Below are positions 51,883 through 61,914 of a stretch of 64,000 nt of DNA, in pieces. Source of the DNA: Pseudomonadota bacterium (lineage in GTDB: Bacteria; Pseudomonadota; Alphaproteobacteria; Dongiales; Dongiaceae); the NCBI GenBank assembly GCA_021792365.1, contig JAJYUT010000008.1, positions 124,001 through 188,000 on the forward strand, in the 5' to 3' direction. Position 1 is the stretch's first letter. The number at the start of each line of letters is the position of its first letter. The notes beneath the pieces are model-generated. The model saw nothing but the letters and a program-made list of their open reading frames with translations. It made no database searches and had not been told where the DNA came from. The translations under genes and the position numbers were made by a program.

Positions 51883-52631
51883 CGGGCATTCTCCAGCTCT
51901 TGGCCGTTCGCAAGGCGTTCGGGGGCTTGCTCGCGGCTGACGAAGTCAGCCTTTCCGTTGTGGCCGGCACCATCCACGGTCTCATCGGACCGAACGGTGC
52001 AGGCAAGACGACTTTGTTCAGCCTGATTACCGGGTTCTATCGTGCTGACTCGGGAACAGTCGTCTTCGATGGCACCAATGTGACGCCAATGTCGACCAGC
52101 GCCCGGGCCAGGCTTGGACTGGTGCGGACGTTTCAGTCTAACCTGCTCTTCAGCGAACAGTCGGCGATCGAGAATGTTGTCAGCGGCGGATTGGGCACGC
52201 GGTCGCGCCAAGCTTTCGATTGGCTGTTCGAACGCCCGTCTCAGCGCGCTGCAGTCATGGAGAGGGCGCGGGAGATTCTCCAGTCCTGTGGCCTTGGGGA
52301 CAAGGCCGAAGTCCCGGCCGGCAGCTTGTCGCATGGTCAGCAACGAATACTCGGAATCGCGGTCGCCCTGGCTGCGGGCCCCCGGCTGCTGTTGTTGGAC
52401 GAGCCGTTCACCGGCATGACCGCGCGCGAAAAGGACGCTCTGGTGGAGATTGTCCAGTCCATTCGCGCACGCGGTGCTTCGATCGTCCTCGTGGAGCATG
52501 ACATGCGAGCCGTGATGCGGCTCTGCGATCGCATTACGGTGCTCAACTTCGGCAAAGTGCTGGCGGAAGGAACGCCGGATCAGGTCCGCCGCCATCCGGA
52601 CGTGATGGCTGCATACCTTGGGACGGCCTGA
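51879..52631 (+). CDS. Branched-chain amino acid-type ABC ATPase (LivG-like)
   Basis: A 250-residue ATPase. Walker A is GLIGPNGAGKTTLFSLITGFY, the signature is AGSLSHGQQRILGIAVAL (LSHGQ is usual in LivG), Walker B is LLLLDEPFTGM, and the switch His is in IVLVEHDMRAVM. The track ORF starting at 51051 reads through the LivM gene in another frame; the true start is the ATG at 51879 overlapping the LivM stop. Confidence 0.94.
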   Translation: MTGILQLLAVRKAFGGLLAADEVSLSVVAGTIHGLIGPNGAGKTTLFSLITGFYRADSGTVVFDGTNVTPMSTSARARLGLVRTFQSNLLFSEQSAIENVVSGGLGTRSRQAFDWLFERPSQRAAVMERAREILQSCGLGDKAEVPAGSLSHGQQRILGIAVALAAGPRLLLLDEPFTGMTAREKDALVEIVQSIRARGASIVLVEHDMRAVMRLCDRITVLNFGKVLAEGTPDQVRRHPDVMAAYLGTA

Positions 52632-52632
52632 C

Positions 52633-53337
52633 ATGCTTGAACTGCGCAGCCTCAGTGTGCATTACGGAGCTGTCGCCGCAATCCGCGACCTGTCGCTTTC
52701 CGTGGACGCCGGAAGCATCGAAAGCATTATCGGATCGAATGGCGCTGGCAAGAGCACAACGCTCCGCGCGATCTCTGGACTGGTGCGTCCGACCGCCGGA
52801 GAGATCTGGTTCGATGGTGGACGCATAGACCACCTTGAATCGAAGGCGATTGTTGCCCGTGGTATCGCCCATGTTCCGGAAGGCCGCCGTGTGTTTCCGG
52901 ACCTTACCGTCGAGGAGAATCTCCTTATTGGCGGATATCTGCGCCGGGATCGCGTGGCACTGAGGCGCGACTTCGACGAGATCTGCAGCGAGTTTCCCCG
53001 CTTGGCGGAACGGCGGCGTCAAATGGCCCGCACGCTGAGCGGCGGTGAGCAGCAGATGCTGGCAATCGGCAGGGCCATCATGTCGGCGCCGCGCCTGATC
53101 CTGATGGACGAGCCGTCGATGGGCTTGTCGCCGATCATGGTTTCCACCATGGCCCAGATCATTCAGCGGATCAACAGGAGCGGCCGAACCGTCCTCCTGG
53201 TCGAGCAGAACGCCAACGTGGCGCTGTCGATCTGTGATCGTGCGGCGGTGCTTGAGCGGGGAAGCCTCGTCCTCAGCGGTACCGGTGCGGAGCTCAAGGA
53301 CAACGAGCATGTGCGCATCGCCTATATCGGCATCTGA
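52633..53337 (+). CDS. Branched-chain amino acid-type ABC ATPase (LivF-like)
   Basis: A 234-residue ATPase, the LivF partner. Walker A is SIIGSNGAGKSTTLRAISGL, the signature is RTLSGGEQQMLAIGRAIM, Walker B is LILMDEPSMGLSP, and the switch region is VLLVEQNANVALSI. The ATG at 52633, one base after the LivG stop, is chosen instead of 52618. The next gene starts 29 bp before its stop. Confidence 0.94.
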   Translation: MLELRSLSVHYGAVAAIRDLSLSVDAGSIESIIGSNGAGKSTTLRAISGLVRPTAGEIWFDGGRIDHLESKAIVARGIAHVPEGRRVFPDLTVEENLLIGGYLRRDRVALRRDFDEICSEFPRLAERRRQMARTLSGGEQQMLAIGRAIMSAPRLILMDEPSMGLSPIMVSTMAQIIQRINRSGRTVLLVEQNANVALSICDRAAVLERGSLVLSGTGAELKDNEHVRIAYIGI

Positions 53338-54058
53338 CTGGCACGAGGATCCGGTCAATTGCCTGTGGCGGATCAGCCGCTTGCCTGGTGCGGAATCTTT
53401 TGACCAGCCGCAAGATCGGCCTGTCGATCAAGACGTCCTGACGCAGAACGCGTTACACGCAGTCGCGTGGCATCTCTGCGCGCGTGGTCATCTCGTGCGC
53501 GGGGCCTATTACGCTGCGCGTGAGGCGGCATCTGCATCGCTCACAGCCTGGCACAATGTGGCGAGAGAGATTGCAGAAACCAATCCGCGGCCCGTCTCGC
53601 GCGCCCACGCCTTTCATGCGCGGCTCGCCAGTCATCACCAAGCGGCCTATCGCGCGCTCGCGCGCAAGCAATTGTCTGATCTTGCCGCCTGCGCGCGGCT
53701 GAAGACGGAAGGTCTTCTGGCTGCTGTCACCGCGGCGGAAGGAGACCTGCATGCCGCCGGCGTCGAGCTCGACGGCATCTCGCTCGCTTGGCGTGCAGGC
53801 CTGCCGGTGCGGTTGCCTGGCTTGCGCGCCATCGAGCTTGCAGTGGCCGCCTGGTGCTCGGCCAGCGGCGACGCGGGCCGCGCGCGCGAGGCGGCATCCC
53901 GCGCGGCGACGGTGACGGGTGTGTTATCCGCCTATCCGGAAGACGCTCCCGCAGATTGGCCGAAACGTCCGAGCCAGGAGGAACTCCTGCGCTTCGCCTT
54001 TGCCGCGACGCGGCTACCGGAGGCGATCGAATCATGGTCCATTGTTCAGGAGGCTTAG
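53309..54058 (+). CDS. Uncharacterised protein inside the Liv-GMC operon
   Basis: I do not recognise this gene. The best start is the ATG at 53309 with AAGGA nine bases upstream, overlapping the LivF end by 29 bp and giving 249 residues. It is Ala/Arg-rich and predicted by eye to be mostly helical, with no signal peptide, membrane segment or familiar motif; segments such as ALHAVAWHLCARGHLVRGAYYAAREAASAS and GLRAIELAVAAWCSASGDAGRAREAAS look like helical repeats. Tight packing between the LivF-like and GMC genes makes it real and probably part of the pathway, as a chaperone, scaffold or small enzyme. Confidence 0.7.
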   Translation: MCASPISASDWHEDPVNCLWRISRLPGAESFDQPQDRPVDQDVLTQNALHAVAWHLCARGHLVRGAYYAAREAASASLTAWHNVAREIAETNPRPVSRAHAFHARLASHHQAAYRALARKQLSDLAACARLKTEGLLAAVTAAEGDLHAAGVELDGISLAWRAGLPVRLPGLRAIELAVAAWCSASGDAGRAREAASRAATVTGVLSAYPEDAPADWPKRPSQEELLRFAFAATRLPEAIESWSIVQEA

Positions 54059-54064
54059 AGCTCG

Positions 54065-55735
54065 ATGCTCGCCCGCGGTGAGGACAGCAACAGTTTCGAC
54101 TACGTCATTATTGGCGCCGGATCAGCAGGGTGCGTGCTTGCCAATCGCCTCAGCGAGGAGACCGACGCTTCGGTTCTGCTGCTGGAGGCCGGCGGTCCGG
54201 ATCACTGGTGGGATTTCCGCATTCAGATGCCGGCGGCGCTGACCTATCCGCTGAACGGTACGACCTATAACTGGCAGTTCGTGACCGAGCCAGTCGCGAC
54301 GCTGAACAACCGGCGGATCCGATACTTCCGGGGCAAGGGTCTCGGCGGCTCCTCGACCATCAACGGCATGGTCTATGTTCGCGGCAATCCCATGGACTTC
54401 GACAATTGGGCCAAGGACCCGGCGCTGGCGGAATGGTCCTACGCATACTGCCTGCCGTATTTCCGCCGGGCCGAGACCTACGACCAGGGGGCCGATGAGT
54501 ATCGCGGCGGCGACGGGCCGCTGCACGTCACCAAGGGGTTCGGGCTCAGCCCGCTCTATCAGGTCTTTCTGGAGGCAGCCTACGAGGCCGGTCATGCGCC
54601 AGTCGCGGACATGAACGGGTACCGCCAGGAAGGCTTCGGCCGCATGGACATGACCATCCATAATGGCATCCGGGAAAGCACCGCGCGGGCCTATCTTCGG
54701 CCGGTTGCCCATCGCTCGAATCTCACCGTTTGCACGGGCGCTCTGGTATCGCATCTGGTCCTGGAGAATGGCAGGGCCGGGGGCGTCGCCTTCCGAAGCC
54801 GCGGCCGAAGTCGAATCATCACCGCCGCGCGCGAAATCATTCTGTGCGCCGGAGCCATTCAATCGCCACATCTGCTGATGCTCTCCGGCATCGGGCCAAG
54901 TGCTGAACTGCGGCGGCATGATATTCCCTGCCGGCATGATCTTCCCGGGGTGGGCCGCAATCTCGGCGATCACCTGGAATTCATCGTGGCCTACGAATGC
55001 CGCAAGCCGGCCTCGTACTATCCCGCGACCAAGCTGCATCGTCAGGCAATGATCGGTGCACAGTGGCTTGCCACGCGCAAGGGCCTCGGCGCCTCCAACT
55101 TCTTCGAAGCAGGCGGTTTTCTGCGGGGATCGGAGGATGCCAAATGGCCGGATGTGCAACTGCACTTCGTGGCATTGGCGGCCGACTACTCGGGTCGAGC
55201 GGCTTCTACCGGCCACAGCTACCAAGTTCACCTTGGTCCCCAACGATCCCTCAGCCGCGGTACTGTTGCCCTGCGCTCCACGCGTCCAGACGATGCGCCC
55301 ATCATCCAGCCGAACTTTCTGGCAGAGGCGGCTGACTGGAGAGAATCGCGCGCCGCGATCCGGGCATCGCGGTACATCCTGGAACAGCCGGCCTTTCGTG
55401 CCTACCGCGGGAAGGAGCTGAGGCCCGGTCCGCGCGCAGACCGTGACGACACTTTAGACGAATACATCCGGGAGAACGCAGAGACCGGCTATCACTTCGT
55501 CGGAACTTGCCGCATGGGGAGCGGACCTGATTCTGTGGTCGATGGCCAGTTGCGGGTCCATGGCATTGACGGGCTTCGCGTAGTCGACGCGTCAGTTATG
55601 CCCGAGGCGACGAATGGCAACACAAATGCGCCGACGATCATGATCGCGGAACGAGCAGCCGATCTGATCAAGGGGCGGACGCTGCCGCCGGCAAAAGTGC
55701 CCTACTATCGGCATAGCGCCGCCAAAGGGACGTGA
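54065..55735 (+). CDS. GMC oxidoreductase, choline dehydrogenase-like (copy 2)
   Basis: A 556-residue GMC flavoprotein. FAD motif FDYVIIGAGSAGCVLANRLSE, signature 1 GKGLGGSSTINGMVYVRGNP, and the C-terminal FVGTCRMGSGPDSVVDGQLRVHGIDGLRVVDASVMPEATNGNTNAP are all present. It is a distant paralogue of the copy at 46.8-48.5 kb, and both respond to operator site 7, so they may oxidise two alcohols of one pathway or two isomers. It ends the seven-gene Liv operon. Confidence 0.9.
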   Translation: MLARGEDSNSFDYVIIGAGSAGCVLANRLSEETDASVLLLEAGGPDHWWDFRIQMPAALTYPLNGTTYNWQFVTEPVATLNNRRIRYFRGKGLGGSSTINGMVYVRGNPMDFDNWAKDPALAEWSYAYCLPYFRRAETYDQGADEYRGGDGPLHVTKGFGLSPLYQVFLEAAYEAGHAPVADMNGYRQEGFGRMDMTIHNGIRESTARAYLRPVAHRSNLTVCTGALVSHLVLENGRAGGVAFRSRGRSRIITAAREIILCAGAIQSPHLLMLSGIGPSAELRRHDIPCRHDLPGVGRNLGDHLEFIVAYECRKPASYYPATKLHRQAMIGAQWLATRKGLGASNFFEAGGFLRGSEDAKWPDVQLHFVALAADYSGRAASTGHSYQVHLGPQRSLSRGTVALRSTRPDDAPIIQPNFLAEAADWRESRAAIRASRYILEQPAFRAYRGKELRPGPRADRDDTLDEYIRENAETGYHFVGTCRMGSGPDSVVDGQLRVHGIDGLRVVDASVMPEATNGNTNAPTIMIAERAADLIKGRTLPPAKVPYYRHSAAKGT

Positions 55736-55844
55736 CGAGTGAACGGCTGGAACGCCGAGCTTCCGACGAGGGTGTGGCTGTCGCGCCGATTGGAGGCACT
55801 CGGCTGTGCTGGATTTCCACCAAACGGTCAGGCCGTCGTTGGCG

Positions 55845-56801
55845 TCAGCTCTGCAGCGACCCAACGCTCCGTGCCGTTCGCCTGAGCGCTTGCGGCGGCT
55901 GACCGAACGCGCGGATGAAGGCGCGCCGCATGCGCTCCGGATCCCCGAAGCCGACCGCCGCCGCCACGCCATCGATCGGATCTGCAGAGCTCTCGACCCG
56001 TTCGCGCGCAACCTCCAGCCGCAGCCGCTCCACCGCCTTGGCCGGGGTCAGGCCCGTCTCCGTCGTGAAGGCGCGCGCGAAATTGCGCGGGCTCATTGCG
56101 GCTTGACCGGCCAAGCGGTCGACCGTCAGGGGCTCGCTTAAGTGCGAGCGCATCCAGTGGAGCAGCTCGGCAAAGCGGCCGTCCTGGCGATCCACCTCGA
56201 TCAATGCGGAAAACTGCGACTGCCCGCCTGGCCGGCGGTGATAGACAACCAGGTGCTGTGCCGTGCGCCGTGCAATGTCTTCGCCTAGATCTTCGCCGAT
56301 CAGGGCGAGCGCGAGATCGATCCCCGCGCTGACGCCCGCAGACGTCCAGATGTTGCCTTCATGTGTGAAGATTCGATCTGGCTCTACGCGCACCCGCGGG
56401 AAGCGCCGCGCAAGCTCGGCGCTGTGGTCCCAGTGTGTCGTCACCCGATGGCCGGTCAGCAACCCGGCTTCGGCCAGCACAAATGTTCCGGTGCAGATGC
56501 TGGCGACGCGACGTGCGCGCCGCGCGGCTTTTTTCAGCCAGGCCATGGTTCGAGCGCAACGCGCCGGAACGCTCCACTCTCCGCCAGAAACGATCAGCGT
56601 GTCGAGCGGGGCTTTGGGCAACGCCACGGCGTGCATCGCGGCACCCGAATCGCTTGCGACCGGGCCCGGCTTCAACGCGACCACCGACATCTCATAGGCG
56701 CCGGGGGCGAAAACGTTGGCGTTCCCGAACGCAGAAATCGGACCCGCAGCATCCAGAAGCCCAAAGTCTGGATAGATCAGAACACCGACAGTCCGGGTCA
56801 T
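55845..56801 (-). CDS. GlxA-type transcriptional regulator (DJ-1/PfpI + AraC)
   Basis: A 318-residue protein of the GlxA family: an inactive class I amidotransferase (DJ-1/PfpI) sensor at about 1-190 (TVGVLIYPDFGLLDAAGPISAF, ASICTGTFVLAEAGLLTGHRVTTHW) and an AraC helix-turn-helix pair at about 215-310 (SEPLTVDRLAGQAAMSPRNFARAFTTETGLTPAKAVERLRLE). The ATG at 56801 matches the family start better than the track's 56852. Relatives such as GbdR and ArgR sense betaine, dimethylglycine, carnitine or arginine. It converges on the last GMC gene of the regulon, so a second control level is possible. Confidence 0.9.
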   Translation of the reverse strand: MTRTVGVLIYPDFGLLDAAGPISAFGNANVFAPGAYEMSVVALKPGPVASDSGAAMHAVALPKAPLDTLIVSGGEWSVPARCARTMAWLKKAARRARRVASICTGTFVLAEAGLLTGHRVTTHWDHSAELARRFPRVRVEPDRIFTHEGNIWTSAGVSAGIDLALALIGEDLGEDIARRTAQHLVVYHRRPGGQSQFSALIEVDRQDGRFAELLHWMRSHLSEPLTVDRLAGQAAMSPRNFARAFTTETGLTPAKAVERLRLEVARERVESSADPIDGVAAAVGFGDPERMRRAFIRAFGQPPQALRRTARSVGSLQS

Positions 56802-56819
56802 GGCAGAAAACGAGGGAAC

Positions 56820-56837
56820 TATGTCATTCCAGACATA
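56820..56837. promoter_or_regulatory. Inverted repeat upstream of the GlxA-type regulator
   Basis: TATGTC, 6-bp spacer ATTCCA, GACATA: a perfect 18-bp inverted repeat starting 19 bp before the preferred start codon. It may be the regulator's own site or that of another repressor; binding is inferred. Confidence 0.45.
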
Positions 56838-56896
56838 AGCTAATGCGGCCATACTGATGCTGTCAAGCGGGGAGGGCGAGACGATGGAGACGTGTC

Positions 56897-57214
56897 ATGC
56901 AGGAAGCAGCCTCGATGATGGCAAACAGGGCCGAATCCGCGGACGCGATCCCCGCCGCCCTTTTGCGGCGGTTCGCCGGCGCGCTGCGGAGTTGGAGAGC
57001 GCGCCGCCGCCAGATGCGGGAGATCGCTCGTCTAGACGATCACATGCTCGCCGACATCGGCCTGACCGCGATCGCATGCATACCGATCCGGACCACCTCG
57101 CGTGAGCCGGCCCCTATCCGAGCCGGACCGCATGCGGTCCTAGCCCGCGAGCTGGGCGGCGAGGTCGCGGTCTGGGGCAGCGGCCAGCACGAGCGCGCAA
57201 ATCATGCATGCTGA
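56897..57214 (+). CDS. DUF1127 domain protein, probably frameshifted at its end
   Basis: The N-terminal 58 residues hold the DUF1127 core: LLRRFAGALRSWRARRRQMREIARLDDHMLADIGLT. The usual next residues are Arg-Asp and a short tail. In the listed frame it runs on as AIACIPIRTTSREP for 45 odd residues; inserting one C in the ACCGCG at about 57066 gives DIGLTRDRMHTDPDHLA and a stop at 57105, a normal 69-residue protein. A GGAG lies eight bases before the ATG. Function unknown; divergent from the GlxA-type gene. Confidence 0.7.
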   Translation: MQEAASMMANRAESADAIPAALLRRFAGALRSWRARRRQMREIARLDDHMLADIGLTAIACIPIRTTSREPAPIRAGPHAVLARELGGEVAVWGSGQHERANHAC

Positions 57215-57358
57215 CATCGTCCTGCGAAAGGCGGGCCTGCTGCAGGCGATCAGCACTGTGGAGAGCGTTGCCGCGGCTGTCTCCTCGCGGCGTGCGGTCA
57301 GTGCATCGCCGGAACCGCACTCGTGCCCCCGAACAGGCAAGCAAGGCGGAGATTCACG

Positions 57359-59266
<1,908 letters not shown>

Positions 59267-59644
59267 ATGTCCGGCCCGAGGGTGCTGCTTCGCGTGGGAC
59301 AGGCAATCCTACAAGGCCGATACCATTTTAAGTTCGTTCGAGACCAATGTAGGGGCTCATTCGAGTGAAACTCTATAGGCAGATGTCAATCGATACTGCC
59401 TTCCGTCTCAAAGCGGGACTTGAGCGGCTCTATGTTGCTATCCTAGCAACAATCAACCGGCGCCCAGATGATCGGCACTCGTGCAGGCGGCATCCACGGA
59501 GGCGGTGCATCTCCAGTGCGATGCGTCCCTTCCGGCAGTTCGTCCGAGGGGGCATCAGGGGGCGACTACCGGCCGCTTGGGCTCGATCGCCTCGAAGCTG
59601 GCTTACGGCCGCGATCCGGATTACGGCGGGGTGACGCTCATCGC
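59267..59644. other. Intergenic region with an unexplained hairpin
   Basis: This 378-bp stretch lies between the convergent ends of the ABC exporter and the arsenite transporter. I see no convincing gene; the 59365-59634 ORF begins at a GTG and is Arg-rich like noncoding frames. Its only clear structure is the inverted repeat at 59435-59453. Confidence 0.5.
59435..59453. repeat. 8-bp perfect inverted repeat
   Basis: TGTTGCTA and its exact complement TAGCAACA flank TCC. There is no T-tract, so it is more like a protein-binding site or processing hairpin than a terminator. Confidence 0.4.
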
Positions 59645-60709
59645 TCACTCTGCCGCCTTGTGCTCGACGCGGCGATGGCGCACCGCGGCGCCCGACTCGT
59701 ACCAACCGCGCGTGCGGTTCACGATCCGCACGACCGACAGCATCACGGGCACCTCGATCAACACGCCAACGACCGTCGCGAGCGCGGCGCCGGACGAGAA
59801 GCCGAACAGGCTGATCGCCGCAGCCACCGCCAACTCGAAGAAGTTGCTCGCGCCGATCAGCGCGGAGGGGCCCGCTACGCAATGCGCCTCCCCGGTCCAG
59901 CGGTTCAGCAGATAGGCGAAACCGCTGTTGAAATACACCTGGATCAGGATCGGCACCGCCAGCAAGACTATCACCAGCGGCTGCTGGATGATCTGCTCGC
60001 CCTGGAAGCCGAACAGCAGGACCAGGGTCGTCAGGAGGGCGAGAAGGGACAAGGGCTGCAACGTGCCGAGCAGGCGCTGGAGCCCGGCAGCCCCGGCACC
60101 CGCCAGGACTGACCGCCGCATGATCTGGGCAAGGCAGACCGGCACCACGATGTAGAGGACGACCGACAGGAGCAAGGTCTGCCAAGGCACCGTGATGGCT
60201 GAGAGCCCGAGCAGCAGGGCGACGATCGGCGCGAACGCGAACACCATGATCACATCGTTGAGCGCGACCTGGCTCAAGGTGAAATGCGGCTCGCCGTCGC
60301 TGAGATTGCTCCACACGAACACCATGGCCGTGCACGGCGCCGCCGCCAGCAGGATCAAGCCGGCAATGTAGGAGTTGATCTGGTCTTCCGGCAGCAGCGG
60401 CCGGAACAGCCAGGCGATGAAGATCCAGCCCAGCGCGGCCATCGAGAACGGCTTGACCGCCCAGTTGATGAAAAGCGTCACGCCGATGCCGCGCCAGTGC
60501 TGGCCGACCTGGCGGATGGCGGCGAAGTCGATCTTCACCAGCATCGGGATGATCATCAGCCAGATCAGGCCCGCGACCGGCAGGTTGACCCGCGCGATCT
60601 CCAGCCCGCCGATCGCCTGGAAAAGCGCGGGAAACAGATGGCCCAGAGCGATGCCAAGGACGATGCAGAGCGCGACCCAGAGGGTCAGATAGCGTTCGAA
60701 AGCCGACAT
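59645..60709 (-). CDS. arsB: ACR3 family arsenite efflux transporter
   Basis: A 354-residue inner-membrane protein with about ten segments. ACR3 landmarks are the N-terminal FERYLTLWVALCIVLGIALGHLFP, GLIWLMIIPMLVKIDF, the thiol-site ILLAAAPCTAMVFVWSNLSDG, and IGASNFFELAVAAAISLFG. It pumps As(III) out using the proton gradient. It is the last gene of arsR-arsC-acr3, starting 3 bp after the reductase stop. The ACR3 name is also used for this family. Confidence 0.94.
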   Translation of the reverse strand: MSAFERYLTLWVALCIVLGIALGHLFPALFQAIGGLEIARVNLPVAGLIWLMIIPMLVKIDFAAIRQVGQHWRGIGVTLFINWAVKPFSMAALGWIFIAWLFRPLLPEDQINSYIAGLILLAAAPCTAMVFVWSNLSDGEPHFTLSQVALNDVIMVFAFAPIVALLLGLSAITVPWQTLLLSVVLYIVVPVCLAQIMRRSVLAGAGAAGLQRLLGTLQPLSLLALLTTLVLLFGFQGEQIIQQPLVIVLLAVPILIQVYFNSGFAYLLNRWTGEAHCVAGPSALIGASNFFELAVAAAISLFGFSSGAALATVVGVLIEVPVMLSVVRIVNRTRGWYESGAAVRHRRVEHKAAE

Positions 60710-60712
60710 GGG

Positions 60713-61222
60713 TTACGCCGACTTGGGCAGGGAGCGGCCGATCTCGTCCAGCCGCTTCTGCAAGCTGAGGCGGTCGAGCGACTTCATCGGCAGGCTTGTG
60801 AAGATGCCGATCCGGTTGAGCAGCATGCGGTAGGCGTCCGCAAAGGCGAAGTGGCGCTCCGCCTCCGTGCCCTCGGCCGCGGCGGGATCAGGAAGCCCCC
60901 AATGCGCGGTCATCGGCTGGCCGGGCCACACCGGGCAGACCTCGTTGGCCGCGTTGTCGCAGACCGTGAACACGAAATCGAGCTGCGGCGCATCGGGCGC
61001 AGCGAACTCGTCCCAGTTCTTGGAGCGCAATCCGGCGGTGGGATGGTTCAGCTTCTTCAGCAGATCGATGGCAAAGGGATGCACCTGCCCTTTCGGATGG
61101 CTGCCTGCGCTGAAGGCGCGGAACCGCCCGTTGCCCTCGCGATTGAGAATGCACTCGGCGAGGATGCTGCGCGCCGAATTGCCGGTACACAGGAACAGAA
61201 CATTGTAGACGTGGTCGGTCAT
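60713..61222 (-). CDS. arsC: Arsenate reductase, low-molecular-weight phosphatase type
   Basis: A 169-residue reductase with the phosphatase-like active site VLFLCTGNSARS (P-loop Cys), followed by SAGSHPKGQVHPFA and the Cys region FVFTVCDNAANEVCPVWPG, which holds the further redox cysteines. It reduces As(V) to As(III) for export by the next gene. A C-terminal extension of about 40 residues (RIGIFTSLPMKSLDRLSLQ) is common in proteobacterial members. Confidence 0.93.
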   Translation of the reverse strand: MTDHVYNVLFLCTGNSARSILAECILNREGNGRFRAFSAGSHPKGQVHPFAIDLLKKLNHPTAGLRSKNWDEFAAPDAPQLDFVFTVCDNAANEVCPVWPGQPMTAHWGLPDPAAAEGTEAERHFAFADAYRMLLNRIGIFTSLPMKSLDRLSLQKRLDEIGRSLPKSA

Positions 61223-61250
61223 GGCGTGACTCCTTGTCGCCGGAATTCTG

Positions 61251-61589
61251 TTAGGCGCAGCAATTCGGCAGGGCCGCCCTGAGCAGCTGGTCGCAGCGCT
61301 CCGGCTGGCCTCGGCAGCAATCCTTGACGAGGAACTCGACCAGCGCGCGTGCGCCTTCGAGGTCCGCGCTGTAGAGGATCGTTCGGCTTTGCCGCTCCGA
61401 CTTCACCAACCCTGCGCGCTGGAGGATGGCGAGATGGCTGGATAGCGTGCTGGGCGGCACGTCGAGATCGCGCGCAAGGTCGCCCGCCGGAATGGAATCC
61501 GGAGCCAGACGAACCAATTGGCGGAACGCCTCCAGGCGCGTGTCCTGGGACAAGGCTCCGAAGGCAGATATGGCTTGCTTTGCTTTCAT
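61251..61589 (-). CDS. arsR: ArsR family metalloregulatory repressor
   Basis: A 112-residue winged-helix repressor. The DNA-binding region is IPAGDLARDLDVPPSTLSSHLAILQRAGLVKSERQSR. As(III)-binding Cys are not in the DNA-recognition helix; instead a Cys-rich C-terminus (VKDCCRGQPERCDQLL, LPNCCA) may bind it, as in other alphaproteobacterial ArsR types. It leads the ars operon and probably represses it via the inverted repeat just upstream. Confidence 0.92.
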   Translation of the reverse strand: MKAKQAISAFGALSQDTRLEAFRQLVRLAPDSIPAGDLARDLDVPPSTLSSHLAILQRAGLVKSERQSRTILYSADLEGARALVEFLVKDCCRGQPERCDQLLRAALPNCCA

Positions 61590-61590
61590 A

Positions 61591-61612
61591 TTTCGAGAAT
61601 CATCGATTGAAA
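61591..61612. promoter_or_regulatory. Probable ArsR operator
   Basis: An imperfect inverted repeat TTTCGA-N10-TTGAAA (one mismatch) lies 2 bp upstream of the arsR start in a locally AT-rich stretch. Location and symmetry suit autoregulation. Confidence 0.5.
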
Positions 61613-61620
61613 CAAAACCG

Positions 61621-61836
61621 TCAAGGCCCGCACCTGTGAAAGTTGCGTGACGGTGATAGGATGAGGCTCGCGCCGCGAAAGGTCTCGATCTTCCAGACGG
61701 TGCCGCGATCCGCGGTCAGCAGGGCAGGGTCGCACTCGTCGCACACCGCCTGCTGGAATCCTAACTCTCGCTCCAGCACCTCATAGCTGCCGTAGGAAGC
61801 GCGGCCGCCGCGCTTTCGCCCTGTTCTTGTCTTCAA
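61621..61836 (-). CDS. Small hypothetical protein (weak)
   Basis: A 71-residue ORF with a TTG start between arsR and the serine hydrolase. Third-position GC looks coding in part, and the stretch FQQAVCDECDPALLTADRGTVWKIETFRGASLIL reads like a folded beta-rich protein with a CxxC. I recognise no family, and no good Shine-Dalgarno sequence precedes the TTG. It may be the remnant of a longer gene. Confidence 0.35.
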   Translation of the reverse strand: MKTRTGRKRGGRASYGSYEVLERELGFQQAVCDECDPALLTADRGTVWKIETFRGASLILSPSRNFHRCGP

Positions 61837-61914
61837 GGCTGCTGCTGCCTACCTGAATTCGGTGCACACAGGAGAAGCGGGGGCGAGCGCGCCATCGCCA
61901 GGAGGCTCCGATTG

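Noticed and set aside
22000-56000. Integrative element with phage or ICE genes
   Set aside because: No integrase, relaxase, transposase or phage structural gene was found; only the adjacent tRNA hints at integration.
57140-57340. Short minus-strand ORF between DUF1127 and the ABC exporter
   Set aside because: No recognisable sequence, no ribosome site, and the region is only about 250 bp long.
59365-59634. 89-residue ORF with GTG start
   Set aside because: Arg-rich sequence after residue 30 looks noncoding, and the start has no good ribosome site.
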